Shown piece after piece: positions 39,301 through 49,364 of a stretch of 64,000 nt of DNA. The notes under the pieces are model-generated. The model searched no databases. It was not told the DNA's origin and saw nothing but the letters and a program-made list of their open reading frames with translations. Position 1 is the stretch's first letter. Each line of letters starts with the position of its first letter. Position numbers and translations under genes: made by a program. Source of the DNA: Chondrilla cf. caribensis (taxonomy: Eukaryota; Porifera; Demospongiae; Chondrillida; Chondrillidae); contig OZ026564.1 in NCBI GenBank assembly GCA_964020155.1, forward strand, positions 4,816,223 through 4,880,222. The letters are read 5' to 3'.

Positions 39301-39493
39301 TGCATAGCTGTGTTGACGTGTGTTTACCGTTGTTGACTATTGTTTACTAGTGTGTACATCCCATTATTGTAGAACAAACCCAAAGAGTGTGGTGTCAGCA
39401 GGTGGTGAAGGTAAAGATCCCAAAGGAGATCCCAAAGGAGATCCCAAAGGGGATCCCAAAGGAGATCCCAAAGGGGATCCAGAAGAAGATTAG
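35494..39493 (+). CDS. PRUNE2: PRUNE2/BMCC1-like protein: DHH phosphoesterase plus BCH domain
   Basis: Exons: 35494-35550, 35889-35984, 36446-37347, 37414-38474, 38551-38653, 38843-39061, 39187-39288, 39373-39493, giving 886 aa. The N-terminal half is a prune-type DHH phosphoesterase with motif I GNESGDLDS, motif II (LVDHHTPD and VIDHHD) and motif III-like GAILMDT, then DHHA2 (to about residue 350). Metal ligands look intact, so exopolyphosphatase or nucleotide phosphodiesterase activity is possible. Two low-complexity arrays follow: about 20 copies of VEDQQG-type hexapeptides and about nine of DQPSGG. The C terminus is a BCH (CRAL-TRIO-like) domain: IRIDLRQIKPYRRIVEHAG, then IVYIHGDSPRNGMPGFGW, LKHLYIVRPSFWIKAMLKL, and VFPQFKS. 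The tail has five GDPK units. This is the vertebrate PRUNE2 order at much shorter length; PRUNE1 lacks BCH. Confidence 0.92.
36036..36392. repeat. 18-bp minisatellite plus CA/GA/GT tracts in PRUNE2-like intron 2
   Basis: Units of GTGTACTGTGTATGTTGT, then CA, a 30-bp GA run and GT. The array ends about 50 bp before the acceptor at 36445. Confidence 0.93.
37500..37872 (+). repeat. Coding 18-bp repeat (VEDQQG hexapeptides)
   Basis: About 20 in-frame copies of GTTGAGGACCAGCAGGGT inside exon 37414-38474. The unit is a multiple of three, unlike most intronic arrays here. Confidence 0.97.
37927..38072 (+). repeat. Coding 18-bp repeat (DQPSGG hexapeptides)
   Basis: About eight in-frame copies of GATCAGCCGAGTGGTGGC in the same exon. 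Confidence 0.97.
38716..38815. repeat. 25-bp repeat in PRUNE2-like intron 5
   Basis: Four copies of GTAGCTCTGTACTGTGTGTA plus TGGAA, ending about 27 bp before the acceptor at 38842. Confidence 0.93.
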
Positions 39494-39794
39494 AACAAAT
39501 TCTCTTGTACATTGTCAATGGATGTACATGAGTGCACGTCCATTCCTTTCTGTGCAGTTGTTTTACAATGAGTAGTTACTTTACTGTTCTTAGTTTGTAG
39601 CAAATGATAAATAGTGTACTTTATCCAATTGTAATAGATGAACAATTATTTTCTGGTATTGCCGTAAATGAATAATACACACACAGATATGAGTGTCATA
39701 AAAATTATGAACAAAATAAACAGTGGTATCAGGTGAAGTGTTGTAAGCACTACTTGTGTGAGGTGTCCGAGGAGAACACCTGGGTCGGTGCCAC
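39494..39794. other. Convergent 3' region of PRUNE2-like and CDO1 genes
   Basis: 301 bp between stops on opposite strands; AATAAA near 39715 could serve the plus-strand gene. Confidence 0.6.
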
Positions 39795-41839
39795 CTACAG
39801 CGGTTGGCACATCTGGCCGTTCTTGGAATGGAAGACCACACGACAGACATTCTTCTTGGCCGAGCGTTCGTCAAAGGTTTGACACATACAAAACGGTGGA
39901 GAATAGAGATGAAGAGAAACAGCATTTTCTGTATGACTGGGATTCTCAACACGATGAAGACCGATAGAATCTAAAATAGAGGCCAAAACTACATCAGTTG
40001 GTGGACATGAGGACTACATCAGTTGGTGGACATGAGGACTACATCAGTTGGTGGACACAAGGACTACATCAGTTGGTGGACATGAGGACTACATCAGTTG
40101 GTGGACATGAGGACTACATCAGTTGGTGGACATGAGGACTACATCAGTTGGTGGACACAAGGACTACATCAGTTGGTGGACATGAGGACTACATCAGTTG
40201 GTGGACACAAGGACTACATCAGTTGGTGGACACAAGGACTACATCAGTTGGTGGACACAAGGACTACATCAGTTGGTGGGCATGAGGACTACATCAGTTG
40301 GTGGACACAAGGACTACATCAGTTGGTGGACACAAGGACTACATCAGTTGGTGGACACAAGGACTACATCAGTTGGTGGACACAAGGACTACATCAGTTG
40401 GTGGACATAAGGACTACATTAGTTGGTGGACATAAGGACTACATCAGTTGGTGGACATGAGGACTACATCAGTTGGTGGACATAAGGACTACATCAGTTG
40501 GTGGACATGAAGACTACATCAGTTGGTGGACATGAGGACTACATCAGTTGGTGGACATAAGGACTACATCAGTTGGTGGACATGAAGACTACATCAGTTG
40601 GTGGACATGAGGACTACATCAGTTGGTGGACACAAGGACTACATCAGTTGGTGGACATGAGGACTACATCAGTTGGTGGACATGAGGACTACATCAGTTG
40701 GTGGACATGAGGACTACATCAGTTGGTGGACATGAACACAACAGACAAGCACAGGTCCAGTGGAGAAGGAAGAACATGGAACATTTACAGGGTGCCTAGT
40801 GTAGTAGCCATTGGCTAAAGGCCTCCCCAGAATAAATAAGCTTACCTAACCTAACTTAACATACCGTCAATGTATGCCACGTCATCAGAGTGGTAGGTGT
40901 TCTGTTCTTTCTGTTTGAGAGGACCCTTCTGCTCCTGTGAGGGCCAGTCGTACATGGTCTCCTTCAGATCACCACACAGGACTTTCATGAAACAGTGGGA
41001 ATCAGAGTGGTCGTGGATGGAGCTGTGTTGAAACAAACTAGAATCACTCCAACAGAAGTGGCACAAGCTGATGGTATGGACAGAGCAACACAGGTGTCAT
41101 TATGTACTGCACATAATAATTCCCCAATACATGGAGTTCCACTCAGTACAGTACAGTCTACAATGATGGGGAGATCTCAACATGTGGGTGGATTATAGAG
41201 GTTCACTCAGTACAGTCTACAATGATGGGGAGATCTCAACATGTGGGTAGATTATAGAGGTTCACTCAGTACAGTCTACAATGATGGGGAGATCTCAACA
41301 TGTGGGTAGATTATAGAGGTTCACTCAGTACAGTCTACAGTGATGGGGAGATCTCAACATGTGGGTAGATTATAGAGGTTCACTCAGTACAGTCTACAAT
41401 GGTTGGGAGATACAACAGATCTCTTGGTACCTTCCTTGTCCTTCATTCCAGCATAGAATAATGAGGTTGAACTTCTCGTTTCCTTCATTAACCAAGTTCC
41501 TCGTGTACCTAACGAATACAGAAAAACAAGACTCACGCGCCTCCCTCCCCGATGTGCGTATTAGGATATGATTTGATACCCTCCAGTAAAAACACCATAC
41601 ACACATACACAAACACACACACGAATACACTCTATAAACAGATTGTGTAGGTATTGAAACCATTGATATAAACAGTCTAACCTGTAACGGTCAAACTTGG
41701 CATATTGCTTCCAATCTCCTTCACAAGAACGGTAGGACTGCATCACATGTTTGACTCTGTCGATATCAACAGACAAGCCACTGAACTCGTCTTCTAGTTC
41801 GGAGATTAACTCTCCCCAGGAGATTCCTCTACTCGCCAT
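39795..41839 (-). CDS. CDO1: Cysteine dioxygenase type 1
   Basis: Non-haem iron cupin enzyme that oxidises cysteine to cysteine sulfinate, first step to taurine and sulfate. Minus-strand exons: 41839-41682, 41508-41431, 41022-40865, 39970-39795, giving 189 aa (human 200). The iron-binding histidines are in SSIHDHSDSHCF (two His) and GLHRVEN. The cysteine of the Cys-Tyr crosslink is in SHCF and the tyrosine in LHLYSPP, so both halves of the cofactor are present. AKFDRYRYTRNLV is also conserved. The start codon is 73 bp from that of the divergent mannosidase gene. Introns 2 and 3 carry minisatellites. Confidence 0.97.
39993..40737. repeat. 25-bp minisatellite in CDO1 intron 3
   Basis: About 30 copies of GGACTACATCAGTTGGTGGA plus CATGA or CACAA. 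On the gene strand the unit reads CCACCAACTGATGTAG, with a branch-point-like CTGAT and an AG, and the array ends 22 bp before the acceptor. Confidence 0.98.
41145..41405. repeat. 59-bp repeat in CDO1 intron 2
   Basis: Four copies of a unit with ACAGTCTACAATGATGGGGA and GTGGGTAGATTATAGAGGTT. The second part resembles the end of the 44-bp unit at 15467-15838 (GTGGGTGGATTATAGAGAGG). Confidence 0.93.
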
Positions 41840-41912
41840 TGTTCCGTCGTACGTGATTGGAACACCGAGTAATTGAACCCGGTCGGTCCCGGGGGCGGGG
41901 CTGATATTGAAA
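41840..41912. promoter_or_regulatory. Divergent CDO1/MAN2A promoter
   Basis: 73 bp between ATGs, with an inverted CCAAT box (GATTGG near 41856) and a GC-box (GGGGGCGGGGC near 41891-41901). Confidence 0.6.
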
Positions 41913-42942
41913 ATGGCGTTCGGAAGACTCGGAAAATTTTATATAAGAAAATTGGTGCTAAACAAACGTGCTTTCGTGATATTGTTATTTGTTACTTTAC
42001 TGCTTGGAGTTTTCTTTTTGAGAATAAACAGAGAGGTGAGAGAAGCTGAGCAGAATATTCCCAGTAGTCAGAGAATAGTCGTCCACTCGAAGGTACGTAG
42101 CTCCATCCTCGGTAAGTGGGTACACTACATGACCTGATGGTCTCCATTCACTTCACTGCCCTTCAGTCTTCTGAGCAGTCCGAAACACTACATAAAAACC
42201 GCAATGTAGTGATCTCCAATAATCCCTCATCAGAGAGGCCCAAGCCAGTGGCTTTCAAGTCAAGCGGAGGGCCTGTCTCTACTGGCGGGAATGGACCCTG
42301 GAATGTAGTCAAAACTGCAAAGTATCCGATGTTGGAAGGAGCACCTGAGTGTGTGTTCTCCTCAGTTCCACCAGCGGCCAAACCGACGGTCAACATGGTG
42401 GATGTGATGGAGTCTCTCCCCTTTGACAACCCGAATGGTGGAGTGTGGAAGCAAGGGTTTGACATCTCCTACCGGGAGGAGGACTTCCAAAGGGACCCAC
42501 TTCGGGTGTTCATCGTCCCTCACTCGCACAACGACCCTGGGTGGTTGTACACGTTTGAGGAGTACTATCAACGTCAGACCAGGAGTATCTTCGACAACGT
42601 AGTCAAAGCCTTGACTGAAGCAAAGGAGAGGAAGTTCATATATGCAGAGATGTCCTTTCTTGATCTATGGTGGAAGGAACAAAGTGAATCAAGGAAAAAT
42701 GAGTTTAGAAGGTTCGTATAACTGTGTGTGTTTTGCATGTGTGGTGTAGTGTGTGTTTGTGTATAAATTATATGCTTATTGTGTCTTGTCAGGTTGGTTG
42801 ATGGTAAACAGCTAGAGATTGTCACTGGAGGGTGGGTCATGAACGACGAGGCTAACACTCATTACTACGCCATGCTGGACCAGCTCATGGAGGGGCACTG
42901 GTGGCTGAAGGACAACCTACCTGGTGTGTGGGGGTGTACGCC

Positions 42943-42995
<53 letters not shown>

Positions 42996-45900
42996 TGGTG
43001 TGTGTGGTGTGTGTGTGTGGGGGGGGGGGGTAGTTGCCAGGCCACTCACATGATATCCATTTGGTATTCTGTGTGAGTATCCACTGTGTTGTATTTATTG
43101 TAGGAGTAAAACCCAAGTCTGGATGGGCAATCGATCCATTTGGACACACCCCTACAATGGCCTACCTCCTGAAGAAGATGGGATTTGACAACATGCTCAT
43201 TCAAAGGGTGCACTATTCTGTTAAAAAGGAGCTAGCCACCAAGAAACAATTGGAGTTTCTATGGCGACAAGAGTGGGGTGGGTGAGATAACCATATTCAT
43301 TGCTTGTATGCCCTCTAATGTATGACCTTTGCGCCTCCAGATCACCATGGCAACACAGACATGTTCTGTCACATGATGCCTTTCTACTCCTATGACATCC
43401 CACACACGTGTGGTCCGGACCCAAAGGTAGGGAAGGGGAATCCCCTCATTCTATGCATACAATTTTTGTCTACTTACTGACTTTAAGATCAAATCGCCTG
43501 TCATTGTTGAGATGTATTTATTGAATTGCTTGTGGAATGAATTTTGTTGTTAGGTTTGTTGTCAGTTCGACTTCAAGCGTTTACCATCCCTGTTAGGTTT
43601 GTTGTCAGTTCGACTTCAAGCGTTTACCATCCCTGTCTCTTCGCGTGACCTGTCCTTGGAGGGTGAACCCCGAGTCCATCTCCCCTGGCAACGTCGAACA
43701 CAGAGCAAAGCTCTTGCTTGACCAGTACAAGAAGAAGGCTCAGCTGTTCCGTACCAATGTCCTCCTTGTCCCTCTGGGAGATGACTTCAGGTACGACAAC
43801 TGGAAGGAGGTTGTGGCCCAGTACACCAATTACAAGCAGCTCATTGACTACATGAACTCACATCCTGAGCTGAACGTTAAGGTATTCAAAGAATGCAGGG
43901 AGTGGAGAACTTATGAGATAAATCTAAATTTTCATTCCAATTTGTCTAGGCTCAGATTGGAACTTTGTCGGATTATTTTGATGCTCTCAGAACTACAGGT
44001 TGTGTATTTATACTTGATGTGATTATATTGTGATTGATGTGTGGTTTGTGGGCACTGTAGGTAATCTGGGGGATTTCCCTGTACTCAGTGGGGACTTCTA
44101 TACATATTCGGACCGGTTAGTTCTTCCACTATTGTGAGTGGTTGGGTTGTCAAGTGGGTATTTGCTGGCTGTCTACTCAGAGACCAGCATTACTGGAGTG
44201 GATATTACACCTCTCGACCATTTTACAAGAGATTTGACCGAATTTTGGAGAACTATTTGAGGTATTTCCACTAACCACCCCTCACTCCACCACCCCTCAG
44301 TCCTCACTCCACCACCCCACAATCCTCACCCCACAGCCCTTACCCCACAGCCCTCACTTCACTGCCCCATAGCCCTCACTCCATCACCCCACAGCCCTCA
44401 CTCCACCACCCCACAATCCTCACCCCATAGCCCTCACCCCACAGTCCTCACTTCACCACCCCATAGCCCTCACTCCATCACCCCACAGCCCTCACTCCAC
44501 CCCACAGCCCTCGCTCCAACACCCCACAGCCCTCACTCCACCACTCCATAGCCCTCACTCCACCACCCCTCAGCCCTCACTCCAACACCCCACGGTCCTC
44601 ACCTCACAGCCCTCACCCCACAGCCCTCACCCCACAGCCCTCACTCCACCACTCCATAGCCCTCACTCCACCACCCCTCAGCCCTCACTCCAACACCCCA
44701 CGGTCCTCACCTCACAGCCCTCACCCCACAGCCCTCACTCCACCACCCCACAGTCCTCACTCCATCACCCCACAGTCCTCACTCCACCACCCCTCAGCCC
44801 TCACTCCACCACCCCACAGTCCTCACTGCCCTGCCCCTCCTCCTCAGATCAGCCGATATCCTTTACTCTCTTGGTGTGTCCCGTGGCCTGCTGTCCTCCT
44901 CCTCATCTCACTATCATCGTCTTGTTGATGCTCGAAGAAGTCTGGGTCTATTCCAGCACCATGATGGGATTACTGGCACAGCTAGGGAGAAAGTGGTTGT
45001 GGACTATGCACAGAAGTACGTTAAGGGTGCTACTACGAGGACAGTCCTCGCAGGGGGGGTAGTACCGTGTGGAGTGACATTGTGTCTCTCTTCCAGGGTG
45101 CTGAAGGCCATCCACAACTCTCAGGAAGTGATGGTGTCTCTAGCCCAGGAGTTCCTCCGCGGAAGTAGCAGCTCTGATGTCCATCTCGATGTCAACCTGC
45201 AGCAGACAACCTACAATGGACTGCCAACTCCAGTTTTTCTTCGTGTTAACCAGAAAAGGTTAGTTGTGTTCATCCATCACCTGTGGTCTGTACATGGTGG
45301 TCTGTACATGGTGGTCTGTACATGGTGGTCTGTACATGGTGGTCTGTACATGGTGGTCTGTACATAGTGGTCTGTACATGGGGGTCTGTACATGGTGGTC
45401 TGTACATGGTGGTCTGTACATGGTGGTCTGTACAAGGTGGTCTTTACATAGTGATCTGTACATGGTAGTCTGTACATGGTAGTCTGTACATGGTGGTCTG
45501 TACAAGGTGGTCTGTACATGGTGATCTGTACTAGAGTGTGTATTATAATATTTCATTCCTATAGGGATATTGTGCTGTATAATTCTTTGGCTGAGAAAAG
45601 AATTCGGCTGGTTCGACTGGTGGTGGATTCCATTCTAGTTTCTGTTTCAAATGAGAATGGGGATGCTATCCCCTGTCAGATCAATCCTGTTTGGACTGGT
45701 CGCACAGAATTTGCAACAGATAAATTTGAACTGGTATTTCCAGTCACAATGGAGGGGATTTCCCTTTTGAGATATGGTGTGACACCGTCCTCTACTGTAT
45801 CATGTGCACTGGCTGAAGTCCAGCTGGCCAACCCGGACACCCATGGTCCCAGTGCCAGTCTGACCTCCATGCAGGAGAGATTCGGTGCCAAATTCCCCGT

Positions 45901-48900
45901 CACTGTCAACCCCAAAATGAGTACCATAATCTTGGAGACCGTTTCCATGACAGCAGAATTTGATGGCCCGAGTGGTCTCTTGCAGTTGCTGGTGGCAAAT
46001 GGAGTGAAGCTTCCTGTTTCATTGGATTTTGTTATGTATGGCACCATGAACGTGAAAGAGAAGAGTGGAGCGTACCTCTTCATTCCAGACGGACCGGCAA
46101 GCAGTATTGTCACCAATTTACAGCATTTTGTTAGAATTGTCACTGGAAATCTGGTTGGTCCATGTCTGTCTGTCCATTCAGATGTCTGTCTGTCTATTGG
46201 AATATCTTACGGTTAATACCTGTCGTGATACCCCCCACCCCTCCCCCCAGGTGAAGGAGGTACACTCCAATGTTCACCCTTGTGTAGTGCATAAAGTGGT
46301 CATGGAGAACTTGCCAGGTGATTGTCTTGAGGGTAGGTCCCTGTAATTATATTACTTTGGGTACCTGGTATCTCAGGTCCTGCAGGTCGATCCCTGGCGA
46401 TTATTAATGACGTGAACATTGCCCACGAAAACAATAAGGTAATTTGTTACATGTGTAGTCTACATGGTCCATGTACTTCACATGGTCTGTACACTTCACA
46501 TGGTCTGTACACTTCACATGGTCTGTACACTTCACGTGGTCTGTACACTTCACATGGTCTGTACACTTCACATGGTCTGTACACTTCACGTGGTCTGTAC
46601 ACTTCACGTGGTCCATGCACTTCACATGGTCTGTACACTTCACATGGTCTGTACACTTCACGTGGTCTGTACACTTCACGTGGTCCATGCACTTCACATG
46701 GTCTGTACACTTCACATGGTCTGTACACTTCACGTGGTCTGTACACTTCACGTGATCTGTACATTTCATGTGGTCTGTACACTTCACATGGTCTGTACAC
46801 TTCACGTGATCTGTACACTTCACATGGTCTTTACACTTCACGTGATCTGTACACTTCACATGGTCTGTACACTTCACGTGATCTGTACACTTCACGTGGT
46901 CTGTACACTTCACATGGTCTGTACACTTCACATGGTCTGTACACTTCACATGGTCTGTACACTTCACATGGTCTTTACACTTCACGTGATCTGTACACTT
47001 CACATGGTCTGTACACTTCACGTGATCTGTACACTTCACGTGGTCTGTACACTTCACGTGGTCTGTACACTTCACGTGGTCTGTACACTTCACATGGTCT
47101 GTACACTTCACGTGGTCTGTACACTTCACATGATCTGTACACTTCACTTGGTCTGTACACTTGGCTGTGTTCCACCTGATATGGTATTGGCCATGCACAC
47201 GTTCTGCAGGAGCTGGCGATGAGACTGCGTAGTGGAGTCAAGAATGAGGACAGAGTCTTTTACACTGATGTCAATGGATTCCAAGTGAGTTGTGACGCCT
47301 GCAACATGTGTGAATTGGCTTATTACTGTATCACTATCTACAGTGGACCACTTCACTTCATCCCTTGGTCCATTAACACACTCTCCCATCACCATCGGCC
47401 CATTGACACTCTCCCCCATCACCATCAGTCCATTGACACTCTCTCCCATCACCATCAGCCCATTGACACTCTCCCCCATCACCATCGGCCCATTGACACT
47501 CTCCCCCATCACCATCAGTCCATTGACACTCTCTCCCATCACCATCAGCCCATTGACACTCTCCCCCATCACCATCGGCCCATTGACACTCTCTCCCATC
47601 ACCATCAGTCCATTGACACTCTCTCCCATCACCATCAGTCCATTGACACTCTCCCCCATCACCATCGGCCCATTGACACTCTCTCCCATCACCATCAGTC
47701 CATTGACACTCTCTCCCATCACCATCAGTCCATTGACACTCTCCCCCATTCCTCACAGCTTGTTCATCGCAAGACCCAGGACAAACTTCCTCTCCAAGGC
47801 AACTTCTACCCCTTGCCATCAATGGCACACTTGGAGGACCAGGACATCCGGCTGTCCCTGCTCACTGCACAGCCGCTGGGGACAGGCGCACTCCAGCAAG
47901 GTGCGTTGTTCACAATCTGCTAGATAGGGGTAGCCCCTTATTTCCCCCACCCCTCAGGCTGGTTGGAGGTGATGCTTGATCGGAGATTAATGCAAGACGA
48001 CAATAGAGGGTTGGCCCAGGCTGTGAAGGACAACCTTCTCACCAGGTCTTCGTTCCGACTCCTAGTGGAACAGGCCAAGCAGCAACCGTCTGTAAGTCTC
48101 ACTAGTGTAGATACCACTTCCTGTCACATGACTGTTACGCTTCCTGACTGATGCAATATGATTTCAGGAAGCCAGCACTATTGCCTACCCTTCACTGCTG
48201 GCACACACCACCTCTATGGAACTCCTGCACCCAGTACAAGTGTTTGTTGCCAAGGAAACCATGCCAGCAAACTTTTTCCCGAAAAATAGTATACTTTTAA
48301 CCGCGCCCCTTCCATGTGACCTTCATGTGGTCACCATGAGGACACATCGTCAATCAGCTGGATCACAGACTGCTCTTGTATTGCACCGTAAGGGATTTTC
48401 TTGTTTCCATGACAACGCTGTGGACTGCAGTCTCACACAAGGAAAGGTCTGTTTGTCTACAAGCTTAATGTCCTCCAGTGAACCACCTCCACCTGTCTCA
48501 TTGTCACCTCCAGTGAACCAACTCCACCTGTATCATTGTCACCTCCAGTGAACCAACTCCACGTCTCATTGTCACCTCCAGTGAACCACCTCCACCTGTA
48601 TCATTGTCACCTCCAGTGAACCACCTCCACCTGTATCATTGTCACCTCCAGTGAACCAACTCCACCTGTATCATTGTCACCTCCTGTGAACCAACTCCAC
48701 ATGTCTCATTGTCACCTCCAGTGAACCAACTCCACCTGTATCATTGTCACCTCCAGTGAACCAACTCCACCTGTATCATTGTCATCTCCTGTGAACCAAC
48801 TCCACCTGTATCATTGTCATCTCCTGTGAACCAACTCCACCTGTATCATTGTCATCTCCTGTGAACCAACTCCACCTGTATCATTGTCATCTCCTGTGAA

Positions 48901-49078
48901 CCAACTCCACCTGTATCATTGTCATCTCCTGCAGGTTAATCTGAAGCAGTTTTTAGGAGTAGATTTGAAGAAGGTTTCCAAGACAAGTTTGACAATGATG
49001 GAGTCCTTTGAGGAACTGCGTGATCCTAATGTCCAAATTGATCCCATGGAGCTGCAGACTTTCTCCATTGAATTCTAG
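41913..49078 (+). CDS. MAN2A1: Golgi alpha-mannosidase II (GH38)
   Basis: Trims two mannoses from GlcNAcMan5GlcNAc2 in the medial Golgi, committing N-glycans to the complex type. 19 exons: 41913-42092, 42167-42711, 42793-42923, 43104-43277, 43341-43426, 43597-43881, 43950-43998, 44061-44115, 44181-44261, 44848-45015, 45097-45258, 45565-46153, 46251-46317, 46377-46438, 47210-47284, 47759-47900, 47958-48091, 48168-48446, 48935-49078, giving 1,135 aa (human 1,144). The N-terminal signal anchor ([17 protein letters not shown], about residues 19-36) gives type II topology. The catalytic domain has [12 protein letters not shown] (zinc His and Asp), [13 protein letters not shown] (nucleophile Asp), [19 protein letters not shown] and [10 protein letters not shown] (zinc His). 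The C-terminal part has [14 protein letters not shown]. Seven introns carry tandem repeats; a 43-bp duplication covers the exon 6 acceptor. Confidence 0.97.
42943..43031. repeat. GT and poly-G tract in MAN2A intron 3
   Basis: A GT run from about 20 bp after the donor passes into GTGTGGT units and a run of 12 G. Confidence 0.93.
43549..43634 (+). repeat. 43-bp tandem duplication across the MAN2A exon 6 acceptor
   Basis: 43549-43591 and 43592-43634 are identical copies containing GTTAG|GTTTGTTGTCAGTTCGAC. Only use of the second AG (exon from 43597) keeps the frame ([12 protein letters not shown]). Confidence 0.97.
44275..44847. repeat. About 22-bp pyrimidine-rich repeat in MAN2A intron 9
   Basis: Roughly 25 degenerate units of CCCTCACTCCACCACCCCACAG. 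Each ends in a pyrimidine-rich CAG; the array runs into the real acceptor (CCCCTCCTCCTCAG). Confidence 0.93.
45285..45530. repeat. 14-bp minisatellite in MAN2A intron 11
   Basis: About 17 copies of GGTCTGTACATGGT with variants. Confidence 0.95.
46456..47165. repeat. 18-bp minisatellite in MAN2A intron 14
   Basis: About 39 copies of CACTTCACATGGTCTGTA with CATGG/CGTGG/CGTGA variants. It creates long spurious frames on both strands. Confidence 0.98.
47380..47757. repeat. 30-bp minisatellite abutting the acceptor of MAN2A intron 15
   Basis: About 12 copies of a unit built from CCATTGACACTCTCCCCCAT and CACCATCAGT. Each unit has a branch-point-like TTGAC, a pyrimidine tract and CAG; the real acceptor (CCCCCATTCCTCACAG, exon from 47759) is the next variant in line. 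Confidence 0.97.
48470..48934. repeat. 35-bp minisatellite abutting the acceptor of MAN2A intron 18
   Basis: About 13 copies of a unit with CCTGTGAACCAACTCCACCT and GTATCATTGTCATCT. The final copy reads TCATCTCCTGCAG and is the acceptor. Confidence 0.97.
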
Positions 49079-49364
49079 TCTTGTCTCGAGTCTTCCTAGA
49101 GTCTTTATTAATCAGATATTGGTATTCCATTGCAACCATTGTTTTACTAAACAGGGTAATTCTTTTCCAGACATATTCTTTTATTCTCATATTTAAGTGT
49201 AAATTGTGGATAAGTGATAATATTAATTCATATTAATTTCTTCTTGAATGAAATTATTTTGTATGTACAACACTGTTGACAGAATTTAGAGAACTAAAAA
49301 GTATAAAATACAAAACTATAATACCAAAACACGAACTGGGTTTATCGACAATACATTGTCGTTT
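49079..49364. other. Convergent 3' region of MAN2A and the kinase gene
   Basis: AT-rich sequence with no gene seen. Confidence 0.6.

Noticed and set aside
39993..40737. Regular 25-bp repeats resembling a CRISPR array
   Set aside because: The units are head to tail with no unique spacers, and they lie inside a eukaryotic intron.
46404..47222. Repetitive TSHGLY and HVKCTD protein frames
   Set aside because: 18-bp intronic repeat in MAN2A intron 14.
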